Assembly: GCA_903772945.1 (NCBI GenBank)
Contig: CAICTM010000172.1
Span: 1 to 64,000 of the forward strand
DNA from: Seminavis robusta
Taxonomy: Eukaryota > Bacillariophyta > Bacillariophyceae > Naviculales > Naviculaceae
Length of the DNA: 64,000 bases
Direction of reading: 5' to 3'
In this document: positions 12,661 to 23,942 of the stretch, piece after piece
Layout: the number at the start of each line of letters is the position of its first letter
How positions within the stretch are numbered: the stretch's first letter is position 1
The notes under the pieces: generated by a model
The model's input: the letters and a program-made list of their open reading frames with translations, nothing else
Databases searched by the model: none
Told to the model about the DNA's origin: nothing
Program-made: the position numbers and the translations under genes

Positions 12661-13404
12661 ATCTCGATCACGAAGGACACTACCGGTGTTACTGACACCA
12701 AGGATCCCAGTGTCATTGGGGAGCTTCTCCACCCAAACGGCAAGACAAAGATCGTTGCAAAGGCAGGGTCTTTACTGGATTATGTAGGTGACGCAATCGT
12801 GAATGCAGGTGAGTTGGAGCCTTCTGATATGATCTCGAATGCTGGCTTTGGCGGCCAGACTAAACAAAGACATCACCGAACCGCTTCTGCTTTTCTTCCG
12901 ATAATAGCCAATGAGGGCTGTGTCGGAGGCTTTGGAATTGACGAAATGATCAACCGAGCCGCAGGGAACTACGAGATCAAAGAGGCACGCAAAAAACTGG
13001 GTGGTTGTCCCACCGGCCAAGCCAAGTCAACGGGGTCCTTTCAATTGAAGGACAAATGTCGATACATTATTCACGCCGTTGGACCGGTATATCGACGAAA
13101 GCTGGGACAACCAGAGCCTGATTTTGAGCGGCTGGACGGACTGCTGAGATCGGCGTATAGAAGCGCCCTGCAGGAAGCAGGCAAGTTGCGGGTCGAAACG
13201 CTTGGGTTTTGTATCTTGAGTGCTGGTGTCTTTCGGGGGGAGCGTGACCTGCAAGACCTTATTGCCATTGCAATGGAGGCACTCATGGAGGACAATCCCG
13301 ATTTCCCGGGCTCTGTGTCCACCATTACAGTCTATGCATATACTCCAGAGGAGCAAGCCGCCATGGCGGCTGTGGTTGGCGGTCGCACGAGTTCTGCAGA
13401 ATGA
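12661..13404 (+). CDS. Macro-domain (ADP-ribose-binding) protein, 5' end unclear
   Basis: The inferred parts are 12661-12808 and 12908-13404, joined by a 99-bp GT-AG intron. The join restores the macro signature GDAIVNA followed by ANEGCVGGFG, then RAAG, GCPTGQAKSTG and YIIHAVGP. Macro domains bind ADP-ribose, and many hydrolyse mono-ADP-ribose or O-acetyl-ADP-ribose. The Asn after GDAIV and the Gly loop are kept. A typical member reads NAANxxxxGGGG; here the second loop is VGGFG, a substitution near the catalytic loop. No in-frame ATG occurs between the stop at 12658-12660 and the domain, so a start exon lies upstream or the copy is 5'-truncated. The C-terminus looks complete. Confidence 0.75.
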   Translation: MSITKDTTGVTDTKDPSVIGELLHPNGKTKIVAKAGSLLDYVGDAIVNAGELEPSDMISNAGFGGQTKQRHHRTASAFLPIIANEGCVGGFGIDEMINRAAGNYEIKEARKKLGGCPTGQAKSTGSFQLKDKCRYIIHAVGPVYRRKLGQPEPDFERLDGLLRSAYRSALQEAGKLRVETLGFCILSAGVFRGERDLQDLIAIAMEALMEDNPDFPGSVSTITVYAYTPEEQAAMAAVVGGRTSSAE

Positions 13405-14686
13405 AAGTTTTCAATAGATAATTGCCTTTCATGTTGTTGTCGTCGTGTGCGTTCTTGCTGCTCCAAAGGTGGAACGCGTAACTCTCTTAGAACCTTTGTC
13501 GTCTCCCCGCTCCAATTGCATTCAATTCAGATTGCGGAGCAAGCCATGCCAAGTGCCAACTAGTTTTCGCTTGTGTGGCTTGCACCATGTCCAAGTGCCA
13601 ACACAACTTCCAAAGGACGGGACCTTGCCCAGCCTACCCCAGAAGCCTCGAGAGTTGCATTGCAGCTGTACCGGTACCGCGAATGCAGGCTCAGTGATCC
13701 ATCGTGACATGGACGGTGGCCGCACCACACTCAAGATCTAGCTGGCTGCTCACCAGTGAAGGCATTGATTTCGCTTGCTTGGTTGTCTTTCATGGTGCCC
13801 TCTCTGCTGTGGAGCCGAAGTAGATTCTCTATTGATTCGATTCGCTAGCTAGTGCCACGATCTAGCTAGCTCAAGGGAAGAGCGGCTTCCTTCTTGCCGT
13901 ATACTAGCTAGGCGTGGCAGTGCTACACGCATTAGACTATCTGGAGTATCTGGATAGATAGTGATAACGTACGCTAACGTTGGGCGATCCTCGCCTCTGC
14001 CTTGAACGATTGCAAAGAGCTGGGGGTGCCTGGCGTGAACGTGACACGGTGACGCATCCAGCAAGCCACCAGTAGTCGCTGGCTTGGTGCAGATGGCAGG
14101 GAAGGCCTGGGTCAGACTCAGGCGAGAAAGCATGGACACCTAATAACAGGCCAGAGTGGGAAACACCGTTCCGGTTCTCAAGCTATCTGGACACGGCATG
14201 GATGGGCAATGCGTGGCTGTTTCTTGCAGCTGGCTGCTGCACCGCTAGCCGAAGAAAGCTAGCCAAGCGCACGGCTACAGTAGACTACGGGTACTAGTAT
14301 GTCATGGGCGGTCCAACAACCAGGAATTGGAACGAAACAATAGCCACCGCCACCATGGCACGCAAAACGAAACAACTCAAACGAAATTCCTCCGTCAGAG
14401 GATATGTGAATTGTCTAACGATGGTCGACTTTTTAAAATTCAAGAAAATCAACTTTCACTATATATTTCATCACGACATGGTGCTGCACCTGTGCTCTCC
14501 AGCAGGCACCAATAGACACAAGATAACAACATGGAAACATCCAAAGCTCAACGTGGTCATGTCCTTCAAAAGAATATCACGGAGATCATTCAGTCAGTTC
14601 CGAGTGGGAGCACTGTTTCACTAATTCAGAGTCCAACTCTGCCACACTGCCACAGCTCCACCCAGAAACACACTGAAGGAGGCACT
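13405..14686. other. Intergenic region, no supported gene
   Basis: About 1.3 kb contains tagctagctag motifs and an approximate duplication near 13548-13605 (caagtgccaac occurs twice). No open frame with recognisable features was found. Confidence 0.55.
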
Positions 14687-15094
14687 CTAACTACTCTCAG
14701 CGGGAACTTCTTCAGCTGGCTTTCCCGCCTCCTCCTTCTTTTCGGGCTCTTCAGCGGCATCATCCTTGGTGGGTTCGGGAACCTTCTCATCAGTGGGAGT
14801 TCCCTCCTCCGCGGGAGCCTTCATGAAACAACCACAGAAACTAGCCATGAACGACTTCTTGGGTTCCTCGGGCGTGGCATCTTCCTTGGCGGGTTCGTCC
14901 TTGGCAGGTTCTTCCTTGGGTTCTTCCTTGGGTTCTTCAGGAGCAGTCGTCTCTTTGGGTGTCTCCTCAACGGGAGCAGGGGCGGCGGCGGTTTCAGCTA
15001 CATTGTACAAGCAAAGCAATTTTCGGTGAGCAAAGATCGTCCAGATCCCATGTCACGACCATCATCTGTTCGGAAACTTACTCTCAGCTGTCAT
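14687..15094 (-). CDS. Small acidic Pro/Glu/Lys-rich protein (2 exons)
   Basis: The exons are 15094-15082 (ATG ACA GCT GAG A) and 14997-14687, with an 84-bp GT-AG intron. The product is 107 aa starting MTAETETAAAPAP. Most of the chain is disordered, built from repeats of EEPKEEP and KDEPAKE. A short conserved-looking island, KKSFMASFCGCFMKAP, sits near the middle and contains two Cys. I do not recognise the family. Composition suggests a soluble, highly charged protein; the FCGCF island could be a lipidation, metal or redox site, but that is a guess. The tiny first exon encodes only four codons plus one base, a layout common for highly expressed small eukaryotic genes. Confidence 0.6.
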
Positions 15095-16670
15095 CTTGAT
15101 AGCAAATGTTTTGGAAATGATTGGGTGCAAAATGAAAGAAACTCTGAGAGTGAGAATGTTTGACGAGACGAGTTCTCTGCGTTGTTTTGTGACATCTGAT
15201 TATTTGTTCTTCCTTGGCCAGCTTCCGAATGTAGACTAGCTAGCGCGCAAATCCCGCTCCGGACCGTCACACCCACTGTCACAAAGAGAGAGTCAACGCC
15301 TGGGAGCTGGGAGGGCGTGCCCGAGGCTTCCTATTCTCGGAGGGTCAGGTGAACTTTTCGGGCGGCAACTGTCGAAGTCCTGGTTGTTCGGGGAGAGCAG
15401 ATACGGAAGACCGAACAACCTGCACCAGAATGGAATACTCGGAGTGGATCTGTTTCAAGCTCTGGGCGGCCACGTGGAGCCTGTCTAGCCAGCGTACCGT
15501 TAACCTCGGGTTGTTTGGGCTTGAGCTAGAATATTGGAGTGGGGAAGATTCTTGCTTCTGCTGACCTCCGCAGGTTGGGCAAAGGCAAGCAAGCTTTCCC
15601 GATGAGGATGGTGAGGTGGCAGCTCTGGGCTGCGTGGTTGCGCTCTCCATTCCTGCCACACCCGTACGGTACTTAGCTACCGGTACCCTCTGTTTTGCAC
15701 ACAAACAGCTTCGTGAATTGTTGAATTGGGAGGAGGGCTCTCCAGGATTCCATTGAGAAACCCCGGTTCCGATTCATGGTTCCCTCGTACGCTTGCTACC
15801 GGTACCCTACTTGTACAGCTATCTTCTTCTAGCCAATTAACCCAACTACCAGCTTGCCCTTCATTGCCATTAGACTACATACGGTACTAGCTAGCTAGTA
15901 CAGTCGTACCCTTGAGCTTCTTCCAGATTTCTTCTTGAAGGCAGCGAGCTGCTTGATATCTCTCGTACAACGAGCAAAAATGGGTGCTACCAACACAACA
16001 AACCCAACTACGACTGTAAGATCATCCGCACGAACAGAGGTTTTGAATCTAAATTTTGAAACACTCAAAGAGCACAGAAGTAATTAGCACATCTCAAAAA
16101 TGATCATGAATACCTGACTTGCTTGAGAAATCTAGGGCAAAGGGCAGCTCCGGGTGGCGGAGGAAGTCTATTGAAGGACATCGGTACATGGGTGGTCACT
16201 ACGCGGAGGGCTGAGGGCGGATAAGGTCTATTGGATACTGGCGGTGCTTGGCCTCAGCAGTGGTGGAGCCGCGCCGAAGGCCTTGGGTGGGTTTGTTGGT
16301 ACTGGTACCGGTACCGGTACCGGTACCGCTAGCTGGTACCGGTACCAGGTAGGGGTACTCGTACTGGTGTGTAGGGGTGTACTCGTACTGCTTGTGGTAA
16401 AGATATAGTACCAGTACCGTACGTGAAGTGATCGAGGTGAGTGTTAAATCTATTGGCACGTCTCAATACCTCGAGGTTTAATGCCTTGAGATTTATGGAC
16501 TGGAAAACCGTAAAACCAACCCTCACAATTTCGATGGAAATCAACACTTTCGCAGCGTGGAGAACGAAGACTCTGGACACAACAACTCATCCCTCTCCCT
16601 TCTTTGTCACATTTTTTGAGCGAGAGAGTTCACAATTCGATACATTCGTTCTTCACAAAACTGTTCTACC
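15095..16670. other. Intergenic region with a GGTACC array
   Basis: About 1.6 kb without a supported gene. It carries a dense GGTACC/ACCGGT array at about 16298-16348 and scattered ctagctag motifs. It contains the upstream region of the kinase-like gene. Confidence 0.6.
16298..16348. repeat. GGTACC/ACCGGT palindromic microsatellite
   Basis: Tandem ggtaccggtacc units form a self-complementary array interrupted by cgctagct. Similar arrays lie at 18433-18541 and 20075-20116, so they bracket the kinase-like gene and the basic-protein gene. Confidence 0.85.
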
Positions 16671-18079
16671 ATGACGATCAACTGCGCTGCTCTTGCCGTC
16701 GTTAGTCACACCTCAGGAAACGAAACCAACAAAGATTCGAAATGTCATCGAGGCTTGTTCCGACGCATTGTTGGCAAGCTTCAGTGGCTCAAAGGATCGA
16801 TGCCAAAGAAATGCGATCTGTATAGCGTCGCGGGGGACCGCAAAAAGTCTATTCGCAAGCGCAAGCGGCGACATCTTCGATCCGCGCGCCACATCATGAA
16901 CCTCCGCATGTTGTGCAAGAAACAACAAGGAACAATCAACCGCCTCATCCAAGAGAACGATTGCCTGCACGTAGAACGCGATGATTTTGCTCATTGGCTT
17001 CATGACGCAGATAATGAGATCGCCAGGCTCCGATTCTTGTACGTCCCTGGCAGCAATGATTTCGCCGACTCGGACATTGGTCCCATGCAACCTGATATCC
17101 TCGAAGAAGTCGGACAACAAGTGGGGGACTACAAGCTCGGCAAGCAGCTAGGCAAGGGAGGATTCGGAGAGGTATGACTTGCACGGCGACATCATTCTTC
17201 AGATAACGACGACGTTGCAATCAAGGCGATGCCAAAAATCAGAATCAAGTCGACGCGTCACTTGATGGGACTAGACCTTGAGTGCTACATTCTACGCAAT
17301 CACAGTCATCACCCTAACATCATGGTTTTCATGGTGTCGTGCACGCCCGTGACAATATCTACATGGTTATGGAGAAAGCTGAGTGTAGCCTTACTAGCCA
17401 TTTCCGTCGACAAGCGATCATACAACCAGACTTTCATCAGCAAGTGATGCTAGGTGTGCTCAAAGCCTTGCAATACTTGCATCAAAATGGAATCAGCCAC
17501 GGTGACATTGACCCGCAAAACATTCTGGTTCGACGAAAAGACGGGGCACCCGAAAACTACATTGGTGCCGAAGACATTCGGCTCTGTGACTTTGGTTTGG
17601 CACACTCGATTTCAAATCCTATCGGCCACTATGGCGGCAGAAAAGACGGTTTCATGGCTCCAGAGCTAGTTTTGAAAGACCACGTGCATGATCACGCGAA
17701 GGCAGATATGTGGTCACTTGGTTGCACGATGGTTGCAATGGAAACCGGAGGCTTCCCTCTTAACTGGTACGAACACTATTCGGAGAAGCACACCCGCACA
17801 GAAGAGTTCTTGGCTGCTGTTGAAGATAATGTGAAAACACTGCGACAGACATGGCTGCCCGCTGACCCAGGGGAGGCACAGATGCTTGAGTTTGATTTTC
17901 TTGTGAATCCTCTTCTGCAGATAGACGTCGGCAGCCGTGTGTCGTCCACAGAAGCCTTGAACCACCCCTGGTTTCAGTTCAAATCTTATCCTCCACCGAT
18001 TTACGTTGTATCTGAAGAAGATTTGGAGGAACTCGCAAGGCTGGGTGTGAAAAGGGTACGCATGCCCCTGTACGGATAA
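16671..18079 (+). pseudogene. Protein-kinase gene with broken frame
   Basis: The N-terminal part starts at ATG 16671 and is basic with a helical segment. It reaches the Gly-rich loop GKGGFGEV, then an in-frame TGA at 17175-17177. The same frame continues with VAIKAMPK (subdomain II Lys) and HPNI. A one-base shift near the T-run at 17326-17329 leads to the frame encoding the C-lobe. The catalytic loop reads HGDIDPQN instead of HRDLKxxN: the Asp and Asn are kept but Arg and Lys are lost. DFG (DFGLA), APE (MAPEL) and subdomain IX (DMWSLG) are present. It is either a decayed kinase or an intact gene with two assembly errors. No GT-AG intron of plausible size repairs both sites. Substrate unknown. 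Confidence 0.7.
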
Positions 18080-18929
18080 AAATAGCCAGCTACAATAGAC
18101 AATTCCACCGATGAAAGGTGCAACATAGACAAACAGTTATTCTTCATGAAACAAAACCTTCAAAACACGTCTTCGGGGACTTGGTATCGTCCTCGTAGGC
18201 ATACACGTACTCGTAGTACACTTCAGTCGCCGCATGCCATGCTGGGCGTCAAGTTGGACGAGAGCACTGGTCGCCAGCACTGTTACCGTACCGTATCCGC
18301 TTCTTTTCACAAGGCAAAACTATCCCGTCTCAATACAGTACGTTTATAAATCCAGGTACCTGGTATCCGTTCCAGCACGTAAAGGTACGGATAAAGCTAA
18401 TACTGTACAATTGAATTATTGTATCGATGTAACTACCGGTACCGGTACGTGTACCCTTCATATCACTCTTCGGTACCGGTACTGTACCGGTACCTCTTCG
18501 GTACCGGTACCGGTACCCGTACCATACGGTGGTACCGGTATCTTTTTCATTTTCAGATAGATGATGTTCCCACAGACCTCAGAGCAGTCAACAGCCAGTC
18601 GACCGATTAGAGAATTTGGAACAGATTTGGCATTCAGGTAGATGTGGCAAACATATTCTTTCTCTTGGATTGATCATTCGAATGATTCCATTCGATTCCA
18701 TACATGTACATGTATTGTGTAGTAAATAGCTAAATAGTCACATGTAGTTTGGTAGGCAAATTTTTAAAAAATCATTGTTCACTTTTGAGATAACCGTTAG
18801 AAAAGAGGGTGGCCGACTCGCAATTTTCCAATCATCTTTTCGTTACTTTTTCGTTGTCTCACACCCTCTCGAAATCTGACGGACTGTACAATCGTCCTGC
18901 TAGAGCATGAATCAAACGAAGAAGTGACC
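18080..18929. other. Intergenic region with a GGTACC array
   Basis: It includes the palindromic array at 18433-18541. The first ATG before the next gene, at 18907, opens a six-codon frame ending at TGA 18925-18927, just before the main start at 18930. It could be a short upstream frame. No other coding signal was seen. Confidence 0.55.
18433..18541. repeat. GGTACC/ACCGGT palindromic microsatellite
   Basis: Several blocks of accggtacc and ggtaccggtacc are separated by short spacers. It is the longest such array in the window and lies between two genes on the same strand. Confidence 0.85.
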
Positions 18930-19796
18930 ATGATCGTTCACTACGATAAAGAGAAGCAAGTTTTCTTTTCGGATGGAAACGGAGTTGTCGACACTAGCAA
19001 ACGCTTCGAAGTAACTCCTATGCCTCTCCCCTTCAAAGTACCGGCCCACGGTACTATCAGAAAGGTTACAGGTAGTAGCTCATATGGCCATGCCAAGAAA
19101 TCTGAAGTTGTCGGCACTTCGACGACGAGTCGCCCCAAGCAGCAAGCCGTTGTCAAGGGTTTGTCGAGCCCTTCAAACCGCGCGCCCACTCGGAGCCATC
19201 GAGACCACCAGTTGAGTGGAACATCCTCAACTCGTCGTGTTGGAAAACAAAATGGCTGCCAAAGCGTCTCCATTCGCCGCGATTCGAGCAAGCCCCAACG
19301 ACACCCTCAAAAGAACCAATTCAGTGGACGTTCTCCCAGTGCGAATCGCCATGTTGAACACAAGCATGATACCAACAGTGTTGCCCGTCGAGACTGTTTC
19401 CGCGACTTGCATTGCAGCCCACTCCGTGGATCTGGTGTCAAGAAAGCTGCAGTTCGCGCAGGTGGGGTCCCCAGCGGAGTTCCACCCCCAAATAATCGTT
19501 CTTTCATGGCACCATCTCCCAACAAGTCCAACGACTACGTCTTGGACCATCGCAGCACCCGGGCCCGTGTTCACTTCGGACCCCGCCCAAATCATACTGA
19601 AAGCACGGTCGTCTACGTTAAGTCTCGGGCAGCAGGACCAGAAGTCAGCCACAAGGAAAACGTATTGGCCTTTCCGCTCCGTCGAACGCGAAGACTGGCA
19701 AGGATGCCCCAGAGAAAGAAGACGACAAAGAAGAATACGTTACCGTCGTTCGCATCAGTTTGTTTCGTTACATGCTCGCATCGATGGGAATTATGA
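18930..19796 (+). CDS. Basic, Ser/Arg-rich disordered protein of unknown function
   Basis: The frame from ATG 18930 encodes 288 aa (MIVHYDKEKQVFFSDGNG start). After an ordered-looking first 60 residues, the chain is rich in Ser, Arg, Lys, Pro and His, with no TM segment. The C-terminus carries a run with RMPQRKKTTKKN that could be a nuclear-localisation signal. I do not recognise a domain. The 5' flank has a GTG and a tiny upstream ATG frame, so I chose 18930 as the first ATG that opens the long frame. A spliced 3' end is possible because the basic frame in another phase continues briefly past 19780. Function unknown. Confidence 0.45.
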   Translation: MIVHYDKEKQVFFSDGNGVVDTSKRFEVTPMPLPFKVPAHGTIRKVTGSSSYGHAKKSEVVGTSTTSRPKQQAVVKGLSSPSNRAPTRSHRDHQLSGTSSTRRVGKQNGCQSVSIRRDSSKPQRHPQKNQFSGRSPSANRHVEHKHDTNSVARRDCFRDLHCSPLRGSGVKKAAVRAGGVPSGVPPPNNRSFMAPSPNKSNDYVLDHRSTRARVHFGPRPNHTESTVVYVKSRAAGPEVSHKENVLAFPLRRTRRLARMPQRKKTTKKNTLPSFASVCFVTCSHRWEL

Positions 19797-20486
19797 AGCC
19801 TCCAACCGGAGTTAAAGTGCCACTCAAAAAGGAAAAGAAGACCAAACAGAAGAAATGTTTCTTTCTTGGACGACGAAACAAGAAGACCTGAGTTGGCTCC
19901 GAGACTCGACTTGACCAAACGAATGATCAATCAAACAAGACACTACAGAACAACTGACTAATCTAATCGTTCCCGCAGCATATCATACCGATCTCGGAGT
20001 CGAGTCGAGTCGAGTCAACTACATGTATTACTTTGAAGTGCCAATAATTTGGGAGCACTGCCTAGATCTACCTTGTACGGTACCGGTACCGGTACCTGTA
20101 CCCGGTACCGGTACCTTGCTTTTGTGAACTCGATTGGGAGCTACCAAAACTTCCAGACAATGGTACCGGTACCATGGTATTGAGACAGCAACGAGCTTCA
20201 AGAACGACAAACTCGTTTGTTGTTTCTAAAAGCTTATTCTAGTTCATTTTCCATCATACCTTCATAGCTAGCTATTAATACTCTTAAAAACATTAGTTTT
20301 GACTTTCATTTAGCTGTTATTCTTACTAGATTGATTCATCTTTTTGCTTCGCAACATAAACTCGTCTCACCTCTTGGGGAATATTAGAAGTACAAAAAGA
20401 AACACCGTAATACATGCATGGAGACACCCCCGATTCTTCAGAGTAGACGTCAGGACGCTCGTCCTGGGTAGGGAATAGCTTTCCGC
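19797..20486. other. Intergenic region between convergent genes
   Basis: It contains a GGTACC array (20075-20116 and 20161-20175), a gagtc run (about 19995-20017) and AT-rich DNA after 20220. It holds the 3' flanks of the basic protein and the silicon transporter. No gene was seen. Confidence 0.6.
20075..20116. repeat. GGTACC/ACCGGT palindromic microsatellite
   Basis: Repeats of ggtaccggtacc occur with a short ctgtaccc interruption. A further isolated unit lies at 20161-20175. Confidence 0.85.
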
Positions 20487-22219
20487 TTACGCCTCACAAT
20501 CGCCAGAGTTGTCATCATTATCCAAGTCTGTCTTGTCCTTATCCGCGTTGTTGACCATCTTGACGGCGTCAACGTCAACAACTGCGGCAAGCTTTGCCTT
20601 CTTGGCTCGAATCTCCTCCAAACGGTGGTCCACATCTTGCCTGTGCTCAGTAAGCTCCTGTTCCAATTGGGTGAGATCTTCCAAAGTTTGGGTGCGGTGT
20701 CCAAAGTTAGGTGGAAGAGTAGGAACTCCTGGGTACATGTGTCCTGGCACGACATTGTAGTCGTCTTCAACCTCCTCGCCATTAGCTTCAGCAATGGCCC
20801 TCTTCTTGGCAGCACGTTCGTCGGCGGTTCCAACATAGACTTCGTCGCGCTTGAAACGAGCAATCTTTCGGTGGACCAAAGCAACAACCCAAGCACCTTG
20901 GCAGATACCAGTCCATTCCAAAAATAGGCAGAAGCGAAGGAGGACGTAGGTAAGGGGAGTGGACAAGAATGCCATTGGGAAAGCAGAGGCCACCAATTGC
21001 CAGGTGATGGAGGCGACAATGGTTGTAATGAGGGCTCCGAGCAATCCAGTTTCGAAGAATGATTGAAGTCCATCCGACACTCCCAAAATGTTTTCATCGC
21101 CTTCTTCGAGCTTAATGGTAGTGACACGGGCCACAATGAAGAAGCAAAGAGTCACACACATTTGGCCTGTGGGGTAAAAAAACATTGCAGGGTTAATGCA
21201 ATGTCGAATGGAAATTGGCACAAAGCAAAACAAGGCCGCAGCCACTTACGTCCAACCATGAATCCTGGCAAGTTACGTCCGTCATTGGCAAACAAGACGT
21301 CGCAAGTTCTGTTGGCCCATGCATTAGAGGCAAGTTCTTCTTTGTGCATCTTTGCGACGGCGAAAAAGGCAATCTGCATACCCTCGAGCATACCCACAAT
21401 GGCCATAAAGACAAAGAACAAAATAACCGAAACTCCACCAGGCACTCCCTCCCACATGGTGGTTTGGCCATTGAAAAGCGCGACAAGCGTCACAACAAAG
21501 GCAAAGACCAAGATTGCAAAAGAAACAACAACGCGACCCCAGAAGAACAAGCTCTGGACCGGACTGCGGGGTGCTTCGGTGGACTGGAGAGGCTGGCCAG
21601 ATGCCCAGGCAAAGAAGATTTGGACCAAGTAGCAGCAGTGCAAGAGTCCCGAGGCTTCAATGATGCGAGCCACTTGGAGCGTGAAGAGGCCAAACCAGTT
21701 ATTGATGTAGTCCAACATGCATCGAGAAGCGTTGACTTGGGCAGAGATTTTTCCAATCATGGCCGTCATGAAGAACATGGCCAATCCGGATCCCAAAAAG
21801 ATGGTGATGACCCAATCCGGCATACCCCAGAGCTGTTGTTTTTCGTTGAGGGGATGTCCACACAAGTTTTCCACAAAGACCAGAGCCAAGACCATGAACT
21901 GACGTCCCATCAAGTATCGATCCAAGTTGTCTCCCCGGTTGACAATGGTCATGATCTGATGAGATTTGGGGTGTGAGTCCTTGTACAAGTCCATATCAAT
22001 TGGTGGCAATCCAACACAAGAAGCTTGTCCACCTTCCACCATGGAAAGCCAAATGATGGCCAACCATAGCACAATGAACGCCACGGCGGGATGAGCTTCA
22101 CTGGCAACCTTCGTTTCTCCTGTAAAGATGAGGGCGCACACAATGGCAGAGGAGAAAATCAAAAGACAAGTGGAATACACTTCCTTGAAGAGCTTGAGAG
22201 GATCCGAGCCGATCGCCAT
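20487..22219 (-). CDS. Silicon (silicic acid) transporter
   Basis: The exons are 22219-21250 and 21166-20487, with an 83-bp GT-AG intron, giving 549 aa, close to the usual SIT length. The join restores the second GRQ motif exactly at the junction. The diagnostic pairs are present: EGGQ (62-65) with GRQ (105-107), and EGMQ (279-282) with GRQ (323-325), in two halves of a roughly ten-TM protein. The region after the last TM is soluble, charged and heptad-like (LTQLEQELTEHRQDVDHRL), the known C-terminal coiled coil. SITs import silicic acid with Na+ across the plasma membrane for frustule building. Known SIT genes are induced around cell-wall synthesis and silicon starvation; I saw no specific promoter element. 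It looks intact and single in this window. Confidence 0.95.
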
Positions 22220-23942
22220 CTTGATGAGTTTGTTTTGATTGCTTCAAAGATTAGATGTGCCAAATGAAGTGGTTTCAAGGAAAGAATTGTGGGAAGAGTT
22301 TGAGAAAGGATGATGTGATGGGTCGAATTGCATTCTCGGGTTTCTCAACTTCAGATCTTGTCTACTGGTTGAGCCTAGACTATATATCTATCTGATCGGC
22401 GATGGATAACGTCAAAAGCTGTTGCAATAACCAAGTCAATTATTCAGAGTCCGATACCAAAGGATATCATCGGCTTGCAAAGATAGAAGAAACTGCCAAA
22501 TATTTGTATTCTTAGCAAGGTGTTGGAAGAGCATCTCTATTTGTCCTAAAGAACGTCAGTGCCAAGATGGCAGGTGTCTTTAGCAACAGCTGTTGGGGGG
22601 CTCTTTGTCTAGTAGGAAAGCTACAGCCGAAATATTGTTGCTTCTGCCAACGCCGGGGGGCAACATGAGAACCCGGGGTGTCAACAATCTATAGCTCACC
22701 GAAAAAGTGACATGGTCTTCTCATCTCGTCCGTTGCAATGGTGATGGATGGTCATGAATCGAATCAGGAGCGCTCACCAAATATCTTTCTCGAGGCCTGC
22801 TATGATAGCTAAAGCCTTGATGATGTTAGGCTTTAGGCTTCTTTCAAACTGCCGGCAGTTGGGTTGACTAGTAGGCCTCCTCGTGGGTGTCCTTGCATGG
22901 CAGTCAATGGCGGAAAACGCGTTGCCGATTGTTGGTCTTGTAGATAAATAGAGTAGGTTGATTGTTGCCGTCGTACCGTAGTGCTTGTGGGTCGCTGATT
23001 GCAGTGTCGTTGATTGTAGTCTCGCTCGGGGCGCCCTCGTTTCAATACTGAGCTGCGGTGTGGCGCTGCAGCTGTTGTTCTGCCAGCCACGAGTAGATTG
23101 TCGCTTTCATCATTGGAACGACCCGGCATCCAGTACGTGCTGGTCCCAGATCGCCGTCGTCGTGGATCGAGATGCGTCCGTCATCGTCGTCCGTCATCGT
23201 CGTCCGTCATCGTCGTCCGCATGTTGCTGCCTGTTCAACTGGATGATGCGGTAACGGCACCGTAGCAACGGAACATGGCTGGCTGGGTTATGTTCCTGGG
23301 GATCGTTGTCTTTGTTGTTGACAAACCATGCGCTAGAAGATTGAACTGCTTCGAAGCTGTCGCGGTCAGTCATGTTGAGGAGTTTCCGCAGTAACATTTC
23401 GACCGCAGCTAGGAACCTCGGCTTCTGGCAAAGCCCATTGGGATTGTTTGCCTGTACCAGTACGGTACACCCGCTACTAAGGTCTATGGTCCGCAGCTGG
23501 ATCAAGCCAGAACCAATGCATCAAAACCTCAATGGCTTGCCCTTTGGAAGCAATAATGATCGATCCAGCAGTTGCCCAGAAAATTTTATGCTGAATGAGT
23601 GCGCTACATGTACAGCGAGCATTGGAGGTGTTGCGCTTTTTCCCACCATCGTCATCGACTTGGTTAGTTAGAAGGGAATCCCACAACGTATCCCACAAAA
23701 GCAGGGCCAGCCAACCAAGTCACTAATACAGTAAAATCACGAGTCAAAGTTACTCAAACACTAATCTCTCGTGACCTGTTGCCGTAAAATCTCGTAAAGT
23801 GCCCCCTCAGTTGCAAGAAGAAAGCGAAGTTGCGACGTTGCGACTCTCGGAGGGTGGTACCGATATCATAAACCACACCTTGCAATACCTACTCTACAGT
23901 AGCTAGCTTACCAACGTACCATATCTCTTCTGATGATTGATC
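22220..23942. other. Intergenic region between divergent genes
   Basis: About 1.7 kb separates the silicon transporter and the ankyrin-like gene. A tatatat stretch near 22381-22388 on the transporter side could be a TATA-like element but is weak. A 13-bp minisatellite is at 23178-23218. No supported gene was seen. Confidence 0.55.
23178..23218. repeat. 13-bp tandem repeat, three copies
   Basis: The unit ccgtcatcgtcgt is present three times in a row in non-coding DNA. Confidence 0.9.

Noticed and set aside
17173-17203. A 31-nt GT-AG intron removing the kinase stop
   Set aside because: Too short for a normal intron, and removal would shift the frame away from VAIKAMPK.
23178-23218. CRISPR-like array
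   Set aside because: Three contiguous 13-bp units without spacers in a eukaryotic genome; a simple minisatellite.
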